Positions 8,701 through 23,700 of a stretch of 64,000 bases of DNA are shown here, piece by piece. The DNA lies in the NCBI GenBank assembly GCA_903858015.1, contig CAIOGZ010000048.1:20377-84376 (forward strand). The letters run 5' to 3'. The stretch comes from an uncultured cyanobacterium. Lineage in GTDB: Bacteria > Cyanobacteriota > Cyanobacteriia > PCC-6307 > Cyanobiaceae. Numbering within the stretch: position 1 is the stretch's first letter; every line of letters begins with the position of its first letter. The notes below the pieces were generated by a model. It was given only the letters and a program-made list of their open reading frames with translations. It did no database searches and was not told where the DNA came from. Made by a program: the position numbers and the translations under genes.

Positions 8701-11700
8701 ATTGATTTAACGGCTCTTGGTGTTGGCAGCCAGCATGTCTTGCATTACGAGCTTGGCAGTAATGTACAGGTAAGTGGCGCACTGGTAGATCTCGCATCCT
8801 CTGATTATAAAGAGACTTCGGAAAGTAAGGCACAGGTTGAGAATGTAGTTATAAGTGGTAGCTATGAAATCGGAGATGTCGTTGCAATCACTGTCCAGGA
8901 TCTTGGCTCTCCCAGTACTAGGCCTGCCAATCTATCCTATGCTGTAACCTCTACTAACCCCAGCTCAATTCGTGATGGTCTGATCAATCTCATTAATACA
9001 ACCGTTGGAGTTGGTACCGGGACTGGTTCCTACTTAACCGCAGCTACGGTGGCTTCGAATGGGCAGGCCCTCAGTCTTACCGCTAAAAAAGCGGGATCAG
9101 CCATTTTGGTGACTGCCACCGCAACCAATGGTATCGGCAATGCCACAACCGCCGAAATTGCCTCGGTTGTCTCGGTTAGCGAAAATTATATTCCTCCAAA
9201 TCAAATCGCCAAGAAGCTTGTTCTTACTTACCCACCAGCCACGATGGGGCGGATGAGCACTGTTCAACTCAGTAGCGGTTTAATTCAAAGAGCAGATAAA
9301 TCTCTGTACGGAGCCGCGGCTTTTCTGAACAGTTCTAATGGGATCACCACTAATACAGGTACGGTTCTGGCTGGCACCGCTACTATTACCCTGAAGTCTG
9401 GTGATATTGTTTATGTAGAAACTCTCGCTGGTGGTGTCACTAGCGGCTCTTATCTCCGCTATGCCGCAACCTCGCCACTCACCAAGAATGGCGCTGATCT
9501 GCGCACCTCTCTGACCCAGCAGGCCAGCCTTTGGCTTGTTGGTGCAGGCCCCTTGTTGGAGATCGTTCAACCGACCGATCAGCCTGGTGTCTATCGGCTC
9601 CAAGGCCCGAGCTCGTCCACCAACGACCTGATCACCGCAGGATTGCTGTCAACCTCCACTGCGGGTCTCAGGTTCAACATTCAGACAGCTGCGGCCACCT
9701 TTAACCCCAGCACCGCCGTTGATGATGCCAATTCATTAATTACCCTTAGCGGCTTCTCGGCTACCACAGGTGAAATCCTTACGATTCGGCCCGATGCCAC
9801 TTTTAGCCGCTCCATCACCAAGCCCTCTCTCATCACGCTTAATCCAAGTTCGATTACCAACGGCTCTAATATCTGGACAGAGGTTTCTATTCCCAGTACC
9901 GTCACTCAAGTCAATGGTGTCATTAAAGCAACTTATCACTCTGTAAATCCAACACTGGCGCCTACCGGGCGCGCGGCCAGCAGCGCACCGCGGGGTGGAC
10001 TAACCGAAGGTCAAGTTGTCTATCTGCGTCAGAATAAGACAACAGGTAGTGTCTCACTCTTTTCGGATGCTGCCGGCAGTACCGCGATCAATCTCAACAC
10101 AGCCACTACTAGCCTTAATACCACCCACTTCTTCATGGTGGATGTGTCTCTGAAAGAAAGCTCTCAATCCGTCGGTGGCATTACACCGGGACAGGAGCTT
10201 AACGTCATCTCTCTTGGTAGCAACCGTTATCAGTTCGTTGAGTCTCAAGCTGACCTTGAGGCGTCGCTCCCCCTATCCCTTCTTGGCCGTCAGATCAAAA
10301 CGAGCACCTCTCTGGCCAAAGTAGAACAGGAACGGCCTGCCGGAGTTTCGATCACCTCCACGATTGCCACTGGCAACGAGGTCGAGAGCTCGACGAGCAT
10401 TGGCACAGATATGGAGGAAGAATCCTGGACTGATTATGCAGCAAGTGGTTCTGCTAGTGATGCGGCCAGCGATGCCATGAAGGACAAGATTTCCGAAGGT
10501 ATAGAAAATATCATGGCCTCATTGTTCAAGATTCCTGATAATCCTGCCAGTAGCAAGGTTGAGCCAGGATCCTCTCTCTCCGGCGCTATTGGCATCAACC
10601 TTGCCAAGCACAATGCATCTGTTACACTTTCCAGTACGGGTAGGGTTGTTGCCCAGGCTGGTGGACCAGTCGCAATCTCCAGTGCTATTGAAGCGGATTT
10701 TGCCAATTCAACCTCGGCTGAAACAGAGCAGGCTGCCGCTTCCGCTATTAGCGTTGCCTTTGGTCTTAACAAGCTTACCAATATAGCTGAAAACCAAATT
10801 AGTGGATCAATTCAATCTGATAATTCTTCTGTAACCATTCAAAGTGGTGTTACTTACTTAAGTCATTTTGCCGAAAACGAGTCTTTTGGTGATACGGCAA
10901 AGCTTAAGACATGGTTGTTACCCACGTCTATCGATGATGCCCTGGCCCTTCAGAGTGATCTATCCGATGTTACCGGTCTTTTGGTCGGAGCCGGCTTCAA
11001 TACTTATTCCACGGTCCAGATCCACGGCAAGACTGAAGAAGGATCCGATAAGTCTATCAACTCTGAGGTTGGCGTCGGTATTGGCATTAATATCAGTCTT
11101 CTCACGAACAAGGCAATCAATACCATTGATGGCATGATTAGCGCGTCGAATCTTGCTGCCAAGGCTGCTACAACTATCGACTACGTACGAGGTAGTGGTC
11201 AAATCCATTTTGACCCAAGCCCTGAAACCTTGTATGGAGTGTATCAAGATGGTAAGGAAAGCCCGGAATCAGCGGCTCCAAGTTCTTCTTCTAACAGCTC
11301 GACCACTCCGGCTGCTAAGAGCAGTAAATCCTCCATATCCAAGGCAATTCTTGATTTCGGTAATGTAGCCAAAAATGGACTTGGAGCTTCGGTTTCAGTA
11401 ATTACTCCTGTTAACATATCCCGCAACACGTTCACTAATCGCTCGGACGTCACCCTGAGTGGTGCTTTAGGTTCAACTGCAAAGCAAGCAGGTAAAAGTG
11501 TTGGCGTTGTTGTTGGGTCTGGATCCTCCCAGAACATGGGTTTCAACGGCGGTATTCTCATCGATACGGGAGCCATTAATACCACCGAGAACATAATGGA
11601 GGCGGGTGCAAAAATTTCAGCAGTTTCTGCCTCGTTCATCGCTAGTGATAAAATTAAGCAGTTTGATGTTGCTGGTTCGGTTCAATATAGTAAAGCAATT

Positions 11701-14700
11701 GCGATGGGTCTATCGTTGATTATCAACGATCTGCAGCGTAAAACTCGCAATGTTCTGGATCCCTCGGGGCGCCTTAATCTTACGGGGGCCGATGGTTTGC
11801 TCGCCGAGGCTACCAATAGTGGTCAACTGGTTACAGTTGCTGTTGCTGGTGCAATCAGCAAAAGTAGTTCTACTCCGCCTTCTAATGAGGAGTCAACATC
11901 CAAACCTGGATGGATTCCTGAAATACAAGGCTTCGGTATTTCTGCTACCGGCAGCATTGTTGTCAATAAACTTGCCAACAATGAAGCCAGCACCACCTTA
12001 GCCAAGGCTGCGGAAGGCCAGGCGCCTATCACCGCTAAGACGATTGATCTGAGGGCAGGCGATGCAACCAAAATTTCCAACTGGGGTGGTGCCGTCGCCT
12101 TTGGTAGGCGCGGTGTCACCACGCCTACCAAAGGAAGCGCCCAGGAAAATCGTGGCCTGGCGAGTATTGCTGGTACTGCGAATATAAATTATGTTGGGCC
12201 CAATGTTTATACTGTACTTAGCAACGTTGACCTCGGTTCAACTCAGTCCTCGGTTGCGCTTAGTAGCTCTACTCAAGGTGCTTCCGCAACCGCTGGAGCG
12301 ATCAGTCTTTCCGTCGCCGTTTCTTCTGGAACGTCGCTCTCCATCCCCGGCTCGCTAGCCCTCAACCTCACTCCTGGCAGCACCACGACACCCGTCACCA
12401 AGGCTTCCGTTGCCAATGTGAAGGGAACGGCCATTACCGGCCTCTCAATCCTCTCAACCGAGGCCGCCGACGCCGGTGCCTACGCAGGCAGTCTCGGCCT
12501 CGCCGCCAATCCCCTACAGACCTCCTCTTCATCAACATCAAGTCCCCAAGTTGCAGCCACCTTTGGCTTCTCGGTGGCGATCAATAACCTCCAGGCAGGA
12601 TCTCTAGCTGAACTCAGCGGTAGCACCCTGACGACCGCTGCCGATGCTCCCATCACGATTCGAGCCAAAACGAGTGACGTCGACCTGCAGACCGTGAGTA
12701 TTTCCGCAGCAGGCTCCTCCAGCCAATCCACCGCTGGCTCCGCTACGGGCTCCTATGCCGTAGCTGGAGCTGCAGCAGGAGCTGAAAACAAGTACTCCAG
12801 CCCGATCACCGCCAGGATCACCGGTAGCAGCATCAATGCTCCCAGCAGCGGCAGCGGCTCCCGGCTCACGATCGAGGCCTCCAGTGACGAGCAGGTGCTT
12901 GCCGTTAGCGGCGGTGTCGACATCGCCATTGCCGAAGGAAAGGGCAGCGGCCCTTCTGGTGCCTTCTCGGTTGGTGCCTCTGCCTCCCATAACACCCTTT
13001 TTGGAGGTATCGCAGCCCTGATCAGTGGAGATAGCATGATCACGGTTGACTCGCTCAACCTCACCAGCACCGATGGCAGTGGCATTGGTGCCTATGCCAT
13101 CGCCGGCTCAGCTAGTGCAGCATCCGGTACTCTTGGCACGGCCTTTGCCAGCTCGCTAGTCGGCGCTGGCACGGGCAATGTGATCAGCCGCAGCCTCGAT
13201 GCCCGCATCGGTGATCCCAATGCCGCCGGCATCGGCACTGGCGTGATCAATGTGACCGACGCCACGATCCGTGCCAGCCGTAGCAATCAATCCCGCATCG
13301 TGGCCGACGCCGCAGGGGTTGCCATTACTGCAGCCGCGACCACCAGCGGCAATTCCGCCCTGAGTGCTGGCATTGCCGGAGCCTTCAGCTTCAACACGAT
13401 CAGCGGCGGCGTCACGGCTGGCATCTACAACATTACTGATTTCACCGCTAAGGGCAACACCACCATTGAAGCCCTCGCGGAGCGGGGCAGCGGCGGCAGC
13501 ACCATCGACACCTTTTCCGGTGGCTTTGCCGTTTCCCTCAACCAGTCGTCCGGCGGCGCTGGTGGCCTCAGCCTGGGGCTGGTGGTCGCGAAGAATACGA
13601 TTAACGATGCACTCACGGCCAAGATTAAAAATGTTCAAGGCGGTGCTGACTCCACGATTACGACTGGAACTCTGGCGATCCGCGCTAGCAATGATCGTAA
13701 AATCAATGCCGATGCCGCAGGTGGAGCCCTCACGATATCCAATAGTGCTAACACCAGCGTTTCCCTCGCCATTGGAGCTGTTGATGGCAAGAATGAAATC
13801 AGTGGAGATATCTTCGCTGGGTTGGAACTCGGCAACGCTATTCTCAGCACCACAGGCAATGGCATCAGCCTCGATGGCATCGCTACCAGCCTCGATATCT
13901 TCGCATCCGACACCGCCAAGATTCAGGTGTTCAGCCTCGCGGCTGCTATTTCCATGGCGCAAGGCACCAATAGCCTCAGCCTCAGCGGTGGTGGAGCCGG
14001 CGCTACCAACACGATCAGCTCCAATCTCCAGGCCGTGGCCAGCGCGTCAACCCTGCGCGGCACTGGAACCGGTCGTCATCGCATCCGAGCCACCACCACC
14101 AAAGGCAGTACAACCAGCAGCGGTGATAGCCGCCAGATCAAGGCTTCGATCGCTGCTGGTGCTGCAGGTGGAGTCGCCATCGGTGTAAGCACCGCCGATA
14201 ACAAAATTAATTGGAATAGCATCAGCAATAGCTCCTCTGGCAATGGTGTAACCGCCAAGATTGATGTTGCTTCCACTGCAATCTCCGGTGGGCTTGAGCT
14301 TGCCTCGATCAATGCCGATAGCATTGAGGCAACGGTGGCTTCGAAGGCGGTTGGCCTCGCTTACTCAGGCTCTGGCATCGCGATGTCGATCGCAGCAGCC
14401 GGAGCCGGTGCTACCAACAGCATCGGCACCGGCTCCGCAGCCCAGATTCTGGGCCGCAGCAGCGGCGCCGGCCAACTTCAAGCAGCCTCGATCAACCTAA
14501 CCAGCCTGGACATTGGCCAAATCCAATCCGCGGTTGGAGCTGGCAGTGTGGCGATCTCCTTTGCCGGCAGTGGTTTTTCCGCAGCGCCAGCCATCGGTGC
14601 CGCCACCGCCACCAATACCCTCGCAGGCAACAGTGATGCCTCCATCTCCGGCTTTACGGGTGTCCGCAGCAGCAGCGGTGATCTAAGCCTCCGTAGCAGC

Positions 14701-17700
14701 CGGGAACTGCTCGATGCCAACGGCGCCAGCCTCACCACCCGCCGCATCGACAGCACCGCTGCCGCCGCCGCCGTTTCCGCGGCAATCGGCCAAAGCTCCG
14801 TTGGTGTAGCCGGGGGCGGGGCCTCCGCTACCAACATCATCCTGGGTGATACCACCGCTGCGATTGCCAGCCCCTCGATCAGCAGCGCAGGCAAGATCAG
14901 CGCTGAGGCAAGCTCGCTTGGCACGATCAACGCCAAGATCATTGCTGTTTCTGCTGCCGTTGCCGCTGGCACCGGTGGCATCGCTGGTGCAGCCAGCATT
15001 GGCGTCAGCATCGCCCGCAACTTCATCGGCGCCACCCAGGGCAACGCTGCTGTTTTTGGCGGCAGTCCAACCCGTGCCAATCGTGGCGATGGCGACCGGA
15101 TCTCAGCCACCATCTCCGGCGCCAGTGGCAATCCCCTCAGCACCATGACGGCCGGCGGCGCCATCCGAGTGGAGGCCAGCCATAACGCCACCATCAAGGC
15201 TGAAGTTGTGGCCGTTTCAGCCGCCATTGCTGCCGCCAGCGGTGGTGGGGCCGTGGCCCTCAGTGGCGCCGGCAGTGAAGCCACCAACGTCATCGCCACC
15301 AGCACCAACGCCACCATCAGCGGCAATTCGGCCGTCGGCAGTAGCTCCAGCCTGGTCAGCACCGATCTCACGATCCGCGCCAACGATGCCGCCAGCATCG
15401 ATGCCACCGCTGTGGGGGCCTCCCTCGCCGCCAGCTTCAGTGCTGGTGCCGCCTTGGCTCCATCGATCGGCATCTCGTTAGCCACCAACAGCATTCGCCG
15501 CAATAGCAAGGCCGAACTGGCGAACTTTGCCTCGGTTCTGCCCAGCGGCAACGTGCTGGTGAGCTCCACCAACAACGGCACAATCAACTCCAAGTCGATT
15601 GCTGCGGCGATTGCCGCCGGCTTTGGCAGTGGTTTTGCGGCCGGCTTAGCCGGCGGGGGAGCGAACAGTTTCAACACGATCACCGGCAATAATCAGGCCC
15701 TCGTCACCAACGCCCAGCTCGGTTCCGCGGGAACCAGCTGGAACGGCACGGTCACGGTTAGCGCAACGGATACCTCCTCGATCAACGCCAAGGTGGACAC
15801 GATCACCGCCGCCGGTGCTGGCGGGGCCAATGGCGTCGCTGCCGCGATCGGTGTGGCCTTGGCCCGCAACTTCATCGGCGAAACCCAGGCCAACAGCGCT
15901 CTCAGTGGTGGCTCTCCCCAGAACTTCACCAACCTGCTCGGCGGCAGCGGCAATCTGGTCAGAGCGGCGATCACCGACTCCAACCTCTACGCCAAGGGCG
16001 AGCTTTCCGTCACGGCCAGCAATGCCGGCACGATCAGCAGCAATGTCGATAGCTTCGCGGCTGCTCTCTCGGTCACGGGTGGGGTCAGCGCTTCCCTTGT
16101 GGGAGCTGGTTCCGAGGCCACCAACCGTTCCCTGGTGGCGATCCAGGCCTTCCTCGGCGCGACAAGCGGCAAAACGATCAGCCTCGATAGCGGCGCCATC
16201 AAGGTCAGCAGCAGCGACACCACCTCTGCCGATACCACCGCCTGGGGGGCAGCCGTAGGGGCCAGCTTCGGTGGTGGTGTCTCCGGCGCTGCCGCCATCG
16301 GCGTCTCTTTGGCGCGCACCACCCTCAACAACAGCACAGCCACCGGTTTCCAGAACATCGCCGCCGGCTCCAAGGCTGCTGCCCTCACGGTCACGGCCAG
16401 CAAGGCCAAGGCGGCCAACCGAAGTGCCTCCATTTCCGCCAAGTCTGCGGCGGTGGCTGTGGCCCTCAGTAAAGGCAGTAGTGGTGGTTCCCTCGCCGGG
16501 GGGGGCGCCGATGCGATCAACACCCTGCTTGGTGATGCCACTACCACCATCACGGCCGCCAATCTCACGGTGGCAGGTGTCCTTACTCTCGGCACGACCA
16601 ATAGCCAAACCGCCGATGCTGGGGTTGGGGCAGGGGTCGGGGCTGGTTCGGCTACGGGGGTGGGCGGTGCGATTGCCGTTGGCGCTGTCAAGGTGCAGAA
16701 CCTGCTTGGCATCGCCACCGCAGATGCCAGCGACAACGCCCGCGCCAAGGTTCAAACCACGATTGTTGATTCCAACCTGATCACCACCGGCATCAACGCC
16801 AGCAACCCCAATCTCAGCGCCAGCAGCAGCTCAACGGCGAGCTATAGCGCCCTGGCGGTACCGGTGAGCGTGGCCCTCACCAGCGGCCAGTTTGCTGGTG
16901 CCTTCTCCGGTGCCTTCAACGACTCCCGCATTGCCTACGACGTTCAAACAACCGTAAGCCGCTCCAATCTCGTAGCTGCCGGCAATCTGGCGATCACCGC
17001 CACCACCGACAATGAAATCAGCCGCGTCAACACCGATGCGGGCAGTGTAGCCGCCAGCTTCAATCCTCAGGCAGGGGTTGGTATCGCCATCGGGGCGGCT
17101 GAAAACAAAAATCGGATCGATAATATTAATAAGGTTAATATCGGTGATGGTGCCAGTAATGCCAACGGCACGCGTTACACTATTCAGTCCAAGGGCGATC
17201 TCACGATTAATGCCAACGACATCCGCAGTAGCGTTACCCAGTCGAATGCCACCACCACGGCGGTGGCTGCGGGCATCGTTGCGGCCTCTGGTGGCGGTGC
17301 AGGCGTTTATAACACAGTAGCCAATACGATTGCTACCACGATTGCCGGCGCTGTCGATATTAATGCTGGCATTATTGGGGATGGCTTCATTGCGTCGGCA
17401 ACGATTCAACCCGTCGACGCTTCAATCGCTCAGGCCGATCAAGTGACCCTTGGTGGTCATTACAACTACGGCGATGTCATCACCATCAAGCTCGGCTCAC
17501 TCTATTTCAATGATACTGTTTCCTATACCGTTACCAATCTCGCTCCCGCATCCATTCTTAGCGGCCTGATTGCCGCCGTCAATTCCCAGGCCGGCAGCCG
17601 CTACACCGCTGCTGCCGTTGCCGCAGATGCCAATAGCCTCACGGTGACAGCCAAAACCGTGAATCAGCCTTTCCTCAGCCAAGCGAGCTCCAGCTCGGCT

Positions 17701-20700
17701 GCGTTCAGGACCGGATCGCTAACGATCGGTGCAGCCTCCACGGCCACCACGCTTAATTCCGAAATTATCGCCACCTCCGTGGCTGCCGGCTTGGGCGCTG
17801 CGGTTGGTGTGGGCGTTGTTGAAAATCGCGTCGGCAATTCCGTTCTTACGCTGACCCAGAGTTCGGCCAAGACCGGAGGCACCAATGCTCCTACATTCGC
17901 CGCCTCCGCCAACGTTACGATCGCCAGTTCAACTGCCGACAGCATCGCCCAAGCCAAGGTGATCACCGTGTCGGCCTCCGGCCTGATCGGGGCTGCCGTC
18001 AACAGCGCCAAGGCGATCGATACCACCAGCAGCCGCTCCCAGGTTCAGGCCGGTTCAATTTATACCCCATTGGGTACCACGTTCGTCCAGTCCAGCTCTA
18101 TCAACAACCTCAGCAGTTCCAGCGATGGCACAGCTTTAGGTGGCATTGCTGGTCTTGGTGTGATGTTCGCCGAATCCAGCCTCGGCGGCAACGCCAGTGA
18201 ACCTGAAGTGCAGGCCCTAGTCGGCTCTGGAGTAAGTATCAGTGCCCAGAATGTGGAAATTACATCCTTTTCCCGCGATAGCGTCTATGCCGATAGCATC
18301 AGTGCAGCTGGCGGGCTTTTAGGTGGCGGCGCCGGTGCCCAATCCAAGGCTGCAACGAACCAAACCGTCCAGACCCAGATTGGCGACGGTGCCTCGATCA
18401 AGGCCAGCGGCAGCCTTAAACTTTCCAGCCTCCTGGATCAAACTGGTGAGGATGGTAATTCCGGTGGCATTGATAGCCGCGGCGAAGGCATCGCCGTGTC
18501 CGTTTTTGGTATGGCAGGAGGCGGTGCGGAACTCACCAATGAGATTTATAGCAAAGCCCTGCTCGATGTTGGCTCCAATAGCCAACTGATCGCCAACGCG
18601 ATTGATCTGGCAGCCGGCAATAGCCTGGAGAAAACCAAGTACAGCCAGCCCACCGGCAACGGCACCTCGCCGAATGCCAACGTCAAAGTGGTGGTAGCTG
18701 GAATCGTCGGTGGTGCTGGCAGTAAATCCACCACCAGTATCGGTAACGACGCTGGCGCCTTTGGTTCGGCGATCAGCATTGGCTCCGGCGCCTCCGTTCG
18801 TGCCACCGGCAGCAAAGCCTCCCCCGGCTCCCTGCAGATCCACGCCGATAGCGATGTCTTCGCCACCGACGACGGCGTGTTGGATGCCGTATCGGCCGTA
18901 GCGGCGGTATCGGCTACATCGAGCGTAACCAACAAGGCCAAGGCCAGCGTCAGTGCGGCCAGCGGCTCCCAGATCATCAACGAAAGCGGTGATGTGATTA
19001 TCACCGCCAAAGGTGATGGCACGATCAGCAGCTCTAATTCTGTGCTCTCTGGAGTCTTTGGCTTTGGCAAATCCAGCGCCAGCGCCATCAATACGCCCAC
19101 GAATTCGATCAGCATCGATGGGGCCATCATCAAGGGGCAAACCATCAAACTCTGGTCTGGCTTGGATGGCAGCGGTGTCCCTAATATCCTTAGCAGCTAT
19201 GCTGACAGCCAGATGAATGCTGGCGTGGTTGGCATCCCCGTTCCCGAGGCCACGGCCAAAAGCCTTGATACCAACACGATCTCGGTAACCAACAACGCCC
19301 AGATCCTGGCCCGCGGCAATGTGGAGTTGAAGGCCCAATCTAAGGATTGGAGTGTAACTCCAACCAAGCGCAGTTTCGCTGATGCCACTGCCTACATTCT
19401 GCTTGCGGTTCCAATCCCTGGGACAACGAACACCACCGATTCCACTAGCAACACGATCACGATCGACGGCGGCTCCAAGCTTGTAGCTGGTTCACAGCAC
19501 CAGCTCAAATTGTTCAGCCTGCCATATACCACTGATCTCACTAAGCAAAACAACTATCTCAACCTTAGCGGCTCAGCCGCGCTCACTTCAGCCCTGGTCA
19601 AGGACAACAAGCTCACTTCGGCCCAGCTCACCTCCCTCGGTCTTGATGGCTCGATGGACTACAGCTTCCGCCTGCTTGCTTCGCCGCTGAACTCCGTCGT
19701 TGATGTCAGCAATTTCATTGGCGTTGTGCTGCCCGATCAGCTCTGGTTAGATCCCGCCCAAAGGCCCTTCCTCGATATTGTGGATCTCGGCAGTGATCTT
19801 GCCGAAGACGACGCTCGACTTTCCGAGCTGATTGCCACCAACGACAGCTCTCCGAGTGATCGGGCTCTCTACATCTCTCAGCGGGAAGATATCCGCCGCC
19901 AAGCTGATCAGTTGGGCCTGATTGATCCTGAGACCGGCAGCATCCAGGGCAGCCTCGAGGGCCTCGCCCTGCGGCTGCCAGATCTTTACGCGGCACCCGG
20001 ATCAATTTTCCTGGATGCCAGCGGCAGTGGCGGCAGCATCAGGGTTAATAACCAAACCATTACCACCACACCAGCGACAATCCCATCCCAGCTCAAAGCC
20101 TATAGCGATGCTTCGATTACCGTTTCAAACACAGTACCGGTGATGTTGTTCGGCGCCGACATGGTGGTCGACGACTCAAAAGTTGTTGATGTGGTTAATG
20201 GTATCTACACAGTTTTCAATCCTGGCGCACTCTATGTCAATCGCCAAGGGGGATCTTCGGGCGCCGCCACGGAGATCAAAGGCACGATCAGTGTCACCCA
20301 AAACGTCAGCAAGGGTGTGCCTTTGCCAGTTGGCTACCCAACCACTACCCCTCCGCCAGACCTCTATCTCACCGGATCGGTCATTAACGAAACCGGCGCC
20401 ATCAAGATCAGTAATACGACCGATAGTGTGATCGTCTCCGGGGAGCTGCGGGGCAAGGAGCTGAACATCGATGCTGTTGGCAACTTCTCCCTAAGCAGCG
20501 ATACCTGGTTCCACACTGGTGGCGACCCTCGCCAGTATCTTAATTACGATACTTATCGCTCCCAGGCCTTTAATGCAGGAACCAATACCAATGGTACTTA
20601 CCGTGCGCCAACCAGCGTCACTGCTGATGCGGCCACTGTGAGTACGGCCGCCAACAAAAACCCCGGAACGATTTTCTCCCGCGGAGATATTTCAATCTCC

Positions 20701-23700
20701 GCGCTTTATCTCAATATCGATGGCTTGATCCAGAGCGGCACGCCAGCGCTCAGCATGACGGTGGATGCAGGCTTCAATCCAACCACTTCCACCTCCCTGA
20801 TTGATAGCAACGGCAACGCGATCAGTGGCATCAGCTATGCCACAGTCAATGGCAAAGCCGTACCGTTGGCCGGCTATGTGGATGCGGCCACCCGCACCAT
20901 CAATCTCAACGACATCAAGAGCAGCGGCGGCAACATCACCCTTACCGGCCAGATCCTGAGCACCGGCGCTGGCAAGGTGCTGGCCTTCAATGGCCAACCA
21001 TCGCTAAGTCTCACCAATAACAGCACTTGGAAGCTTGCTACAGGTGCCATTGATCTCGCCCCGATCAACGGCAAGATAACGATCGTGGACACTCCCAAAA
21101 TCGCCCTGGTGCCCGCGGCTATAGACATTGTTGCCAACAGCATCACATTTACGAACCCCCATAATTTGGTCACTGGTTCTCAAGTTTTCTATCAGTTCAA
21201 CACTAGTATTAATGCATCGGGTGCGAGTGATGCCACGTCCCCCGTTGGCGGCCTTGTCAACGCTACTGTCTATTTTGTTGACGTCATCAATGCCACGTCG
21301 ATCAAGCTTAAGGCCGCGTCCACCTCTACCACTAATATTGATATTACCGCCTGGGATTCAACGCGAGAGGCGTCTTTTGGTTTGGCAACTGTCAAGAAAA
21401 CTCAGTATCAGTACCTGGCTGGCCTATTTACAAAGTCTGAATCTACCTTGATTGGCGCCGCTACCGCCTACACCACGCCAACGTCTACCTCCATTGCTTC
21501 ACCCGCTTCTGTCTCTGGCGGTGGTGGCTCGATACTGAGTACTCTCTACAATCCTGTTACCGGCCTAACCTACAACTGGACTGAAGGCCAATCCAAAACA
21601 GCAACTACAGTTAAGCGCTGGTCCAGAAAGACTTTTAATATCTTTGTTGATGTTGCTACTGGCGAGCGTGAAAAATGGGATTCAGTTAACATGCAATCAA
21701 AAGATCCTAGGCCCCTGTTGCAAGGCCAGGCTCTCCAGGCTGCTGCGCCCAGCAGGTTTAACGCCCCTGCGGCGGCTGCCTATCAGGTTGATTATAAGCA
21801 GGTTGATCAAACAACAGCTCAGATTACCACCCGTAAATGGACTACTGGTGGTGGCTTCTTGCGCAAGAAGACCTATCACGTCCAGCAAACTGAAATCCAA
21901 GGTGTCAAGGACTTCTATACCCATTTTCTAAAGGCCGATAACCCGATCACGGTTGGTTTTATTGTCCCCGCCCCAGCGGCGACTGGTTCGCCCGCTGCCG
22001 GTGCTCTCAGCATCAGCAGCCGCGGCGATGTCTCGATCCTTAAGGGTGTCACTAATTCGACAGCGGTGGATATCAGCACCACCAATGGCAAGAACATCGC
22101 CGTCAAGGGGCTACTCGTTAAGGATGGGAGTGTGCCGCTCAGCTTTCGTGCCGCCGGCGATTTGGATCTTCAGGTGGGGGGGAGCACCTCCACGACCAAT
22201 GGGATCAATGTGAAGGCCAGTGCTGGGGGCAATCTCAGCATCCAAGCGATCAGCAATGGTGGAGCCATTGCGGCCCTGAAACCACGGGCCGATGCCGCAA
22301 CGGGTCTAGCCCTCAGCGCCGGCAAGACCCTCACCCTGCTGCTTGGCGGTGGTCTTGATACCAGCGGTCAGGCGAGCAGCGGCAGCACGGCAACGGCGGA
22401 ATTCTTCAAGGCCGACCGCATGGAGATTCAGGTGGGCAGTGGCAATGTGGCCAGCGCCGCCAACCCCCTGCGCCTCAACACCGGCATCAATGCTCTCTCC
22501 ACCACAAGCGGCCTGGCAATGCAGCTCTCGGCCGCCGGCAGCAGTGCATCGCTGCAGGAAACGAGCGGCGATCTTCGCTTGATCTTGCCCACGGCCTTCA
22601 CGGCCAGTTCAGCCCTCACGATTCCGGGCGACCTCAACCTCACGGTGACGAGCGGCGACCTGCTCAACGCCACCGGCGCCGCCATCAACCCGGTGAATAC
22701 CACCGTGCTCGCCGAGCAGGACGCGATCTTCAAGATCACCGGTGCCGCTGCCACCGCCGCCGCCACAGCAGAATTGGCCCGGCAGGACAGCATCAATTAC
22801 AACGATTACTGGACCACATACCGCGGTTGGACCAAGCAGGCCTCTCCCGCTACGACGTGGACAGCGCCTACACTAGCCAATCACACCGAAGTTACATTTG
22901 CCTTTACTGCTGCCGAAATTAATATCCTCAAGACAGATAAAGGCTTCAGTGATACGGCCATCGCTGCCTATCAGTCCCAGCTCGGTGCCATTCACCAGCA
23001 ATATCGCAATGCTTCCTACGATCCCTCTTTTGTCTATAGTCGTCCTGATGCAGACCGGAAAGCTGCCCTTGATCAGCGTGTTGTAGGCACCAACGCCTAT
23101 TACTCCCCTCTGGCTTCTGATCTTTATCGTTTGCTCTTCCCCAAGCAGGCCGAGCAGCGCGGCCTGCCCACCAGCTCCAGTGGCGGCAGCGGTAGTGGCA
23201 GTGCCGCGATCAGCACTAATGGGAATCTCAATCTCAGCGTCGCCAGCGGCGCGATCGGTCGCAGCTCCGACCAGATTCAGATCGACATCCCCAACGGCGA
23301 TTATGAGCAACTTTCCGCCGCCAGTGCAAAGTTACTCAGCTCCGCCTCCAGCTCTGATGTGGTTGGCCGCAGCTACAAGGTTTATGAGTATATTGGCAGC
23401 TCTCCTCTTGCTACCACCAGTACAACCGCCAGTCTCGATCTAAGCAATGCCAGCCTGTTCAGAGGCTACACGCCAAATTATACTGCAGGTAGTGGCACCC
23501 TCTACAAGTATGTCGGCAGCACTGCCCTCGCCAACTTCAACCTCTCCACGGCTGATTTTGGCGCCAAGGATTCAGCCAATCGCAATCTCTGGGCAGTCGT
23601 CACCTCTGGCGCCGCCAAATACAACACCACTGCTAGCTCCGTTTCGTTCGCCGTAAGTGATACGGCTTTGGTGATGGACACCCGGGCCTCGTTGGTCAAC

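Noticed and set aside
14478-15689. Long antisense ORFs inside the giant gene (e.g. 403 aa MPVIVLKLFAPPPAKPAAKPLPKP...; also 16755-15646, 23572-24444, 25852-26985, 41431-42219)
   Set aside because: Ala/Ser/Thr/Gly-rich, GC-rich coding DNA depletes stop codons on the opposite strand; the products are low-complexity and show no recognisable motif.
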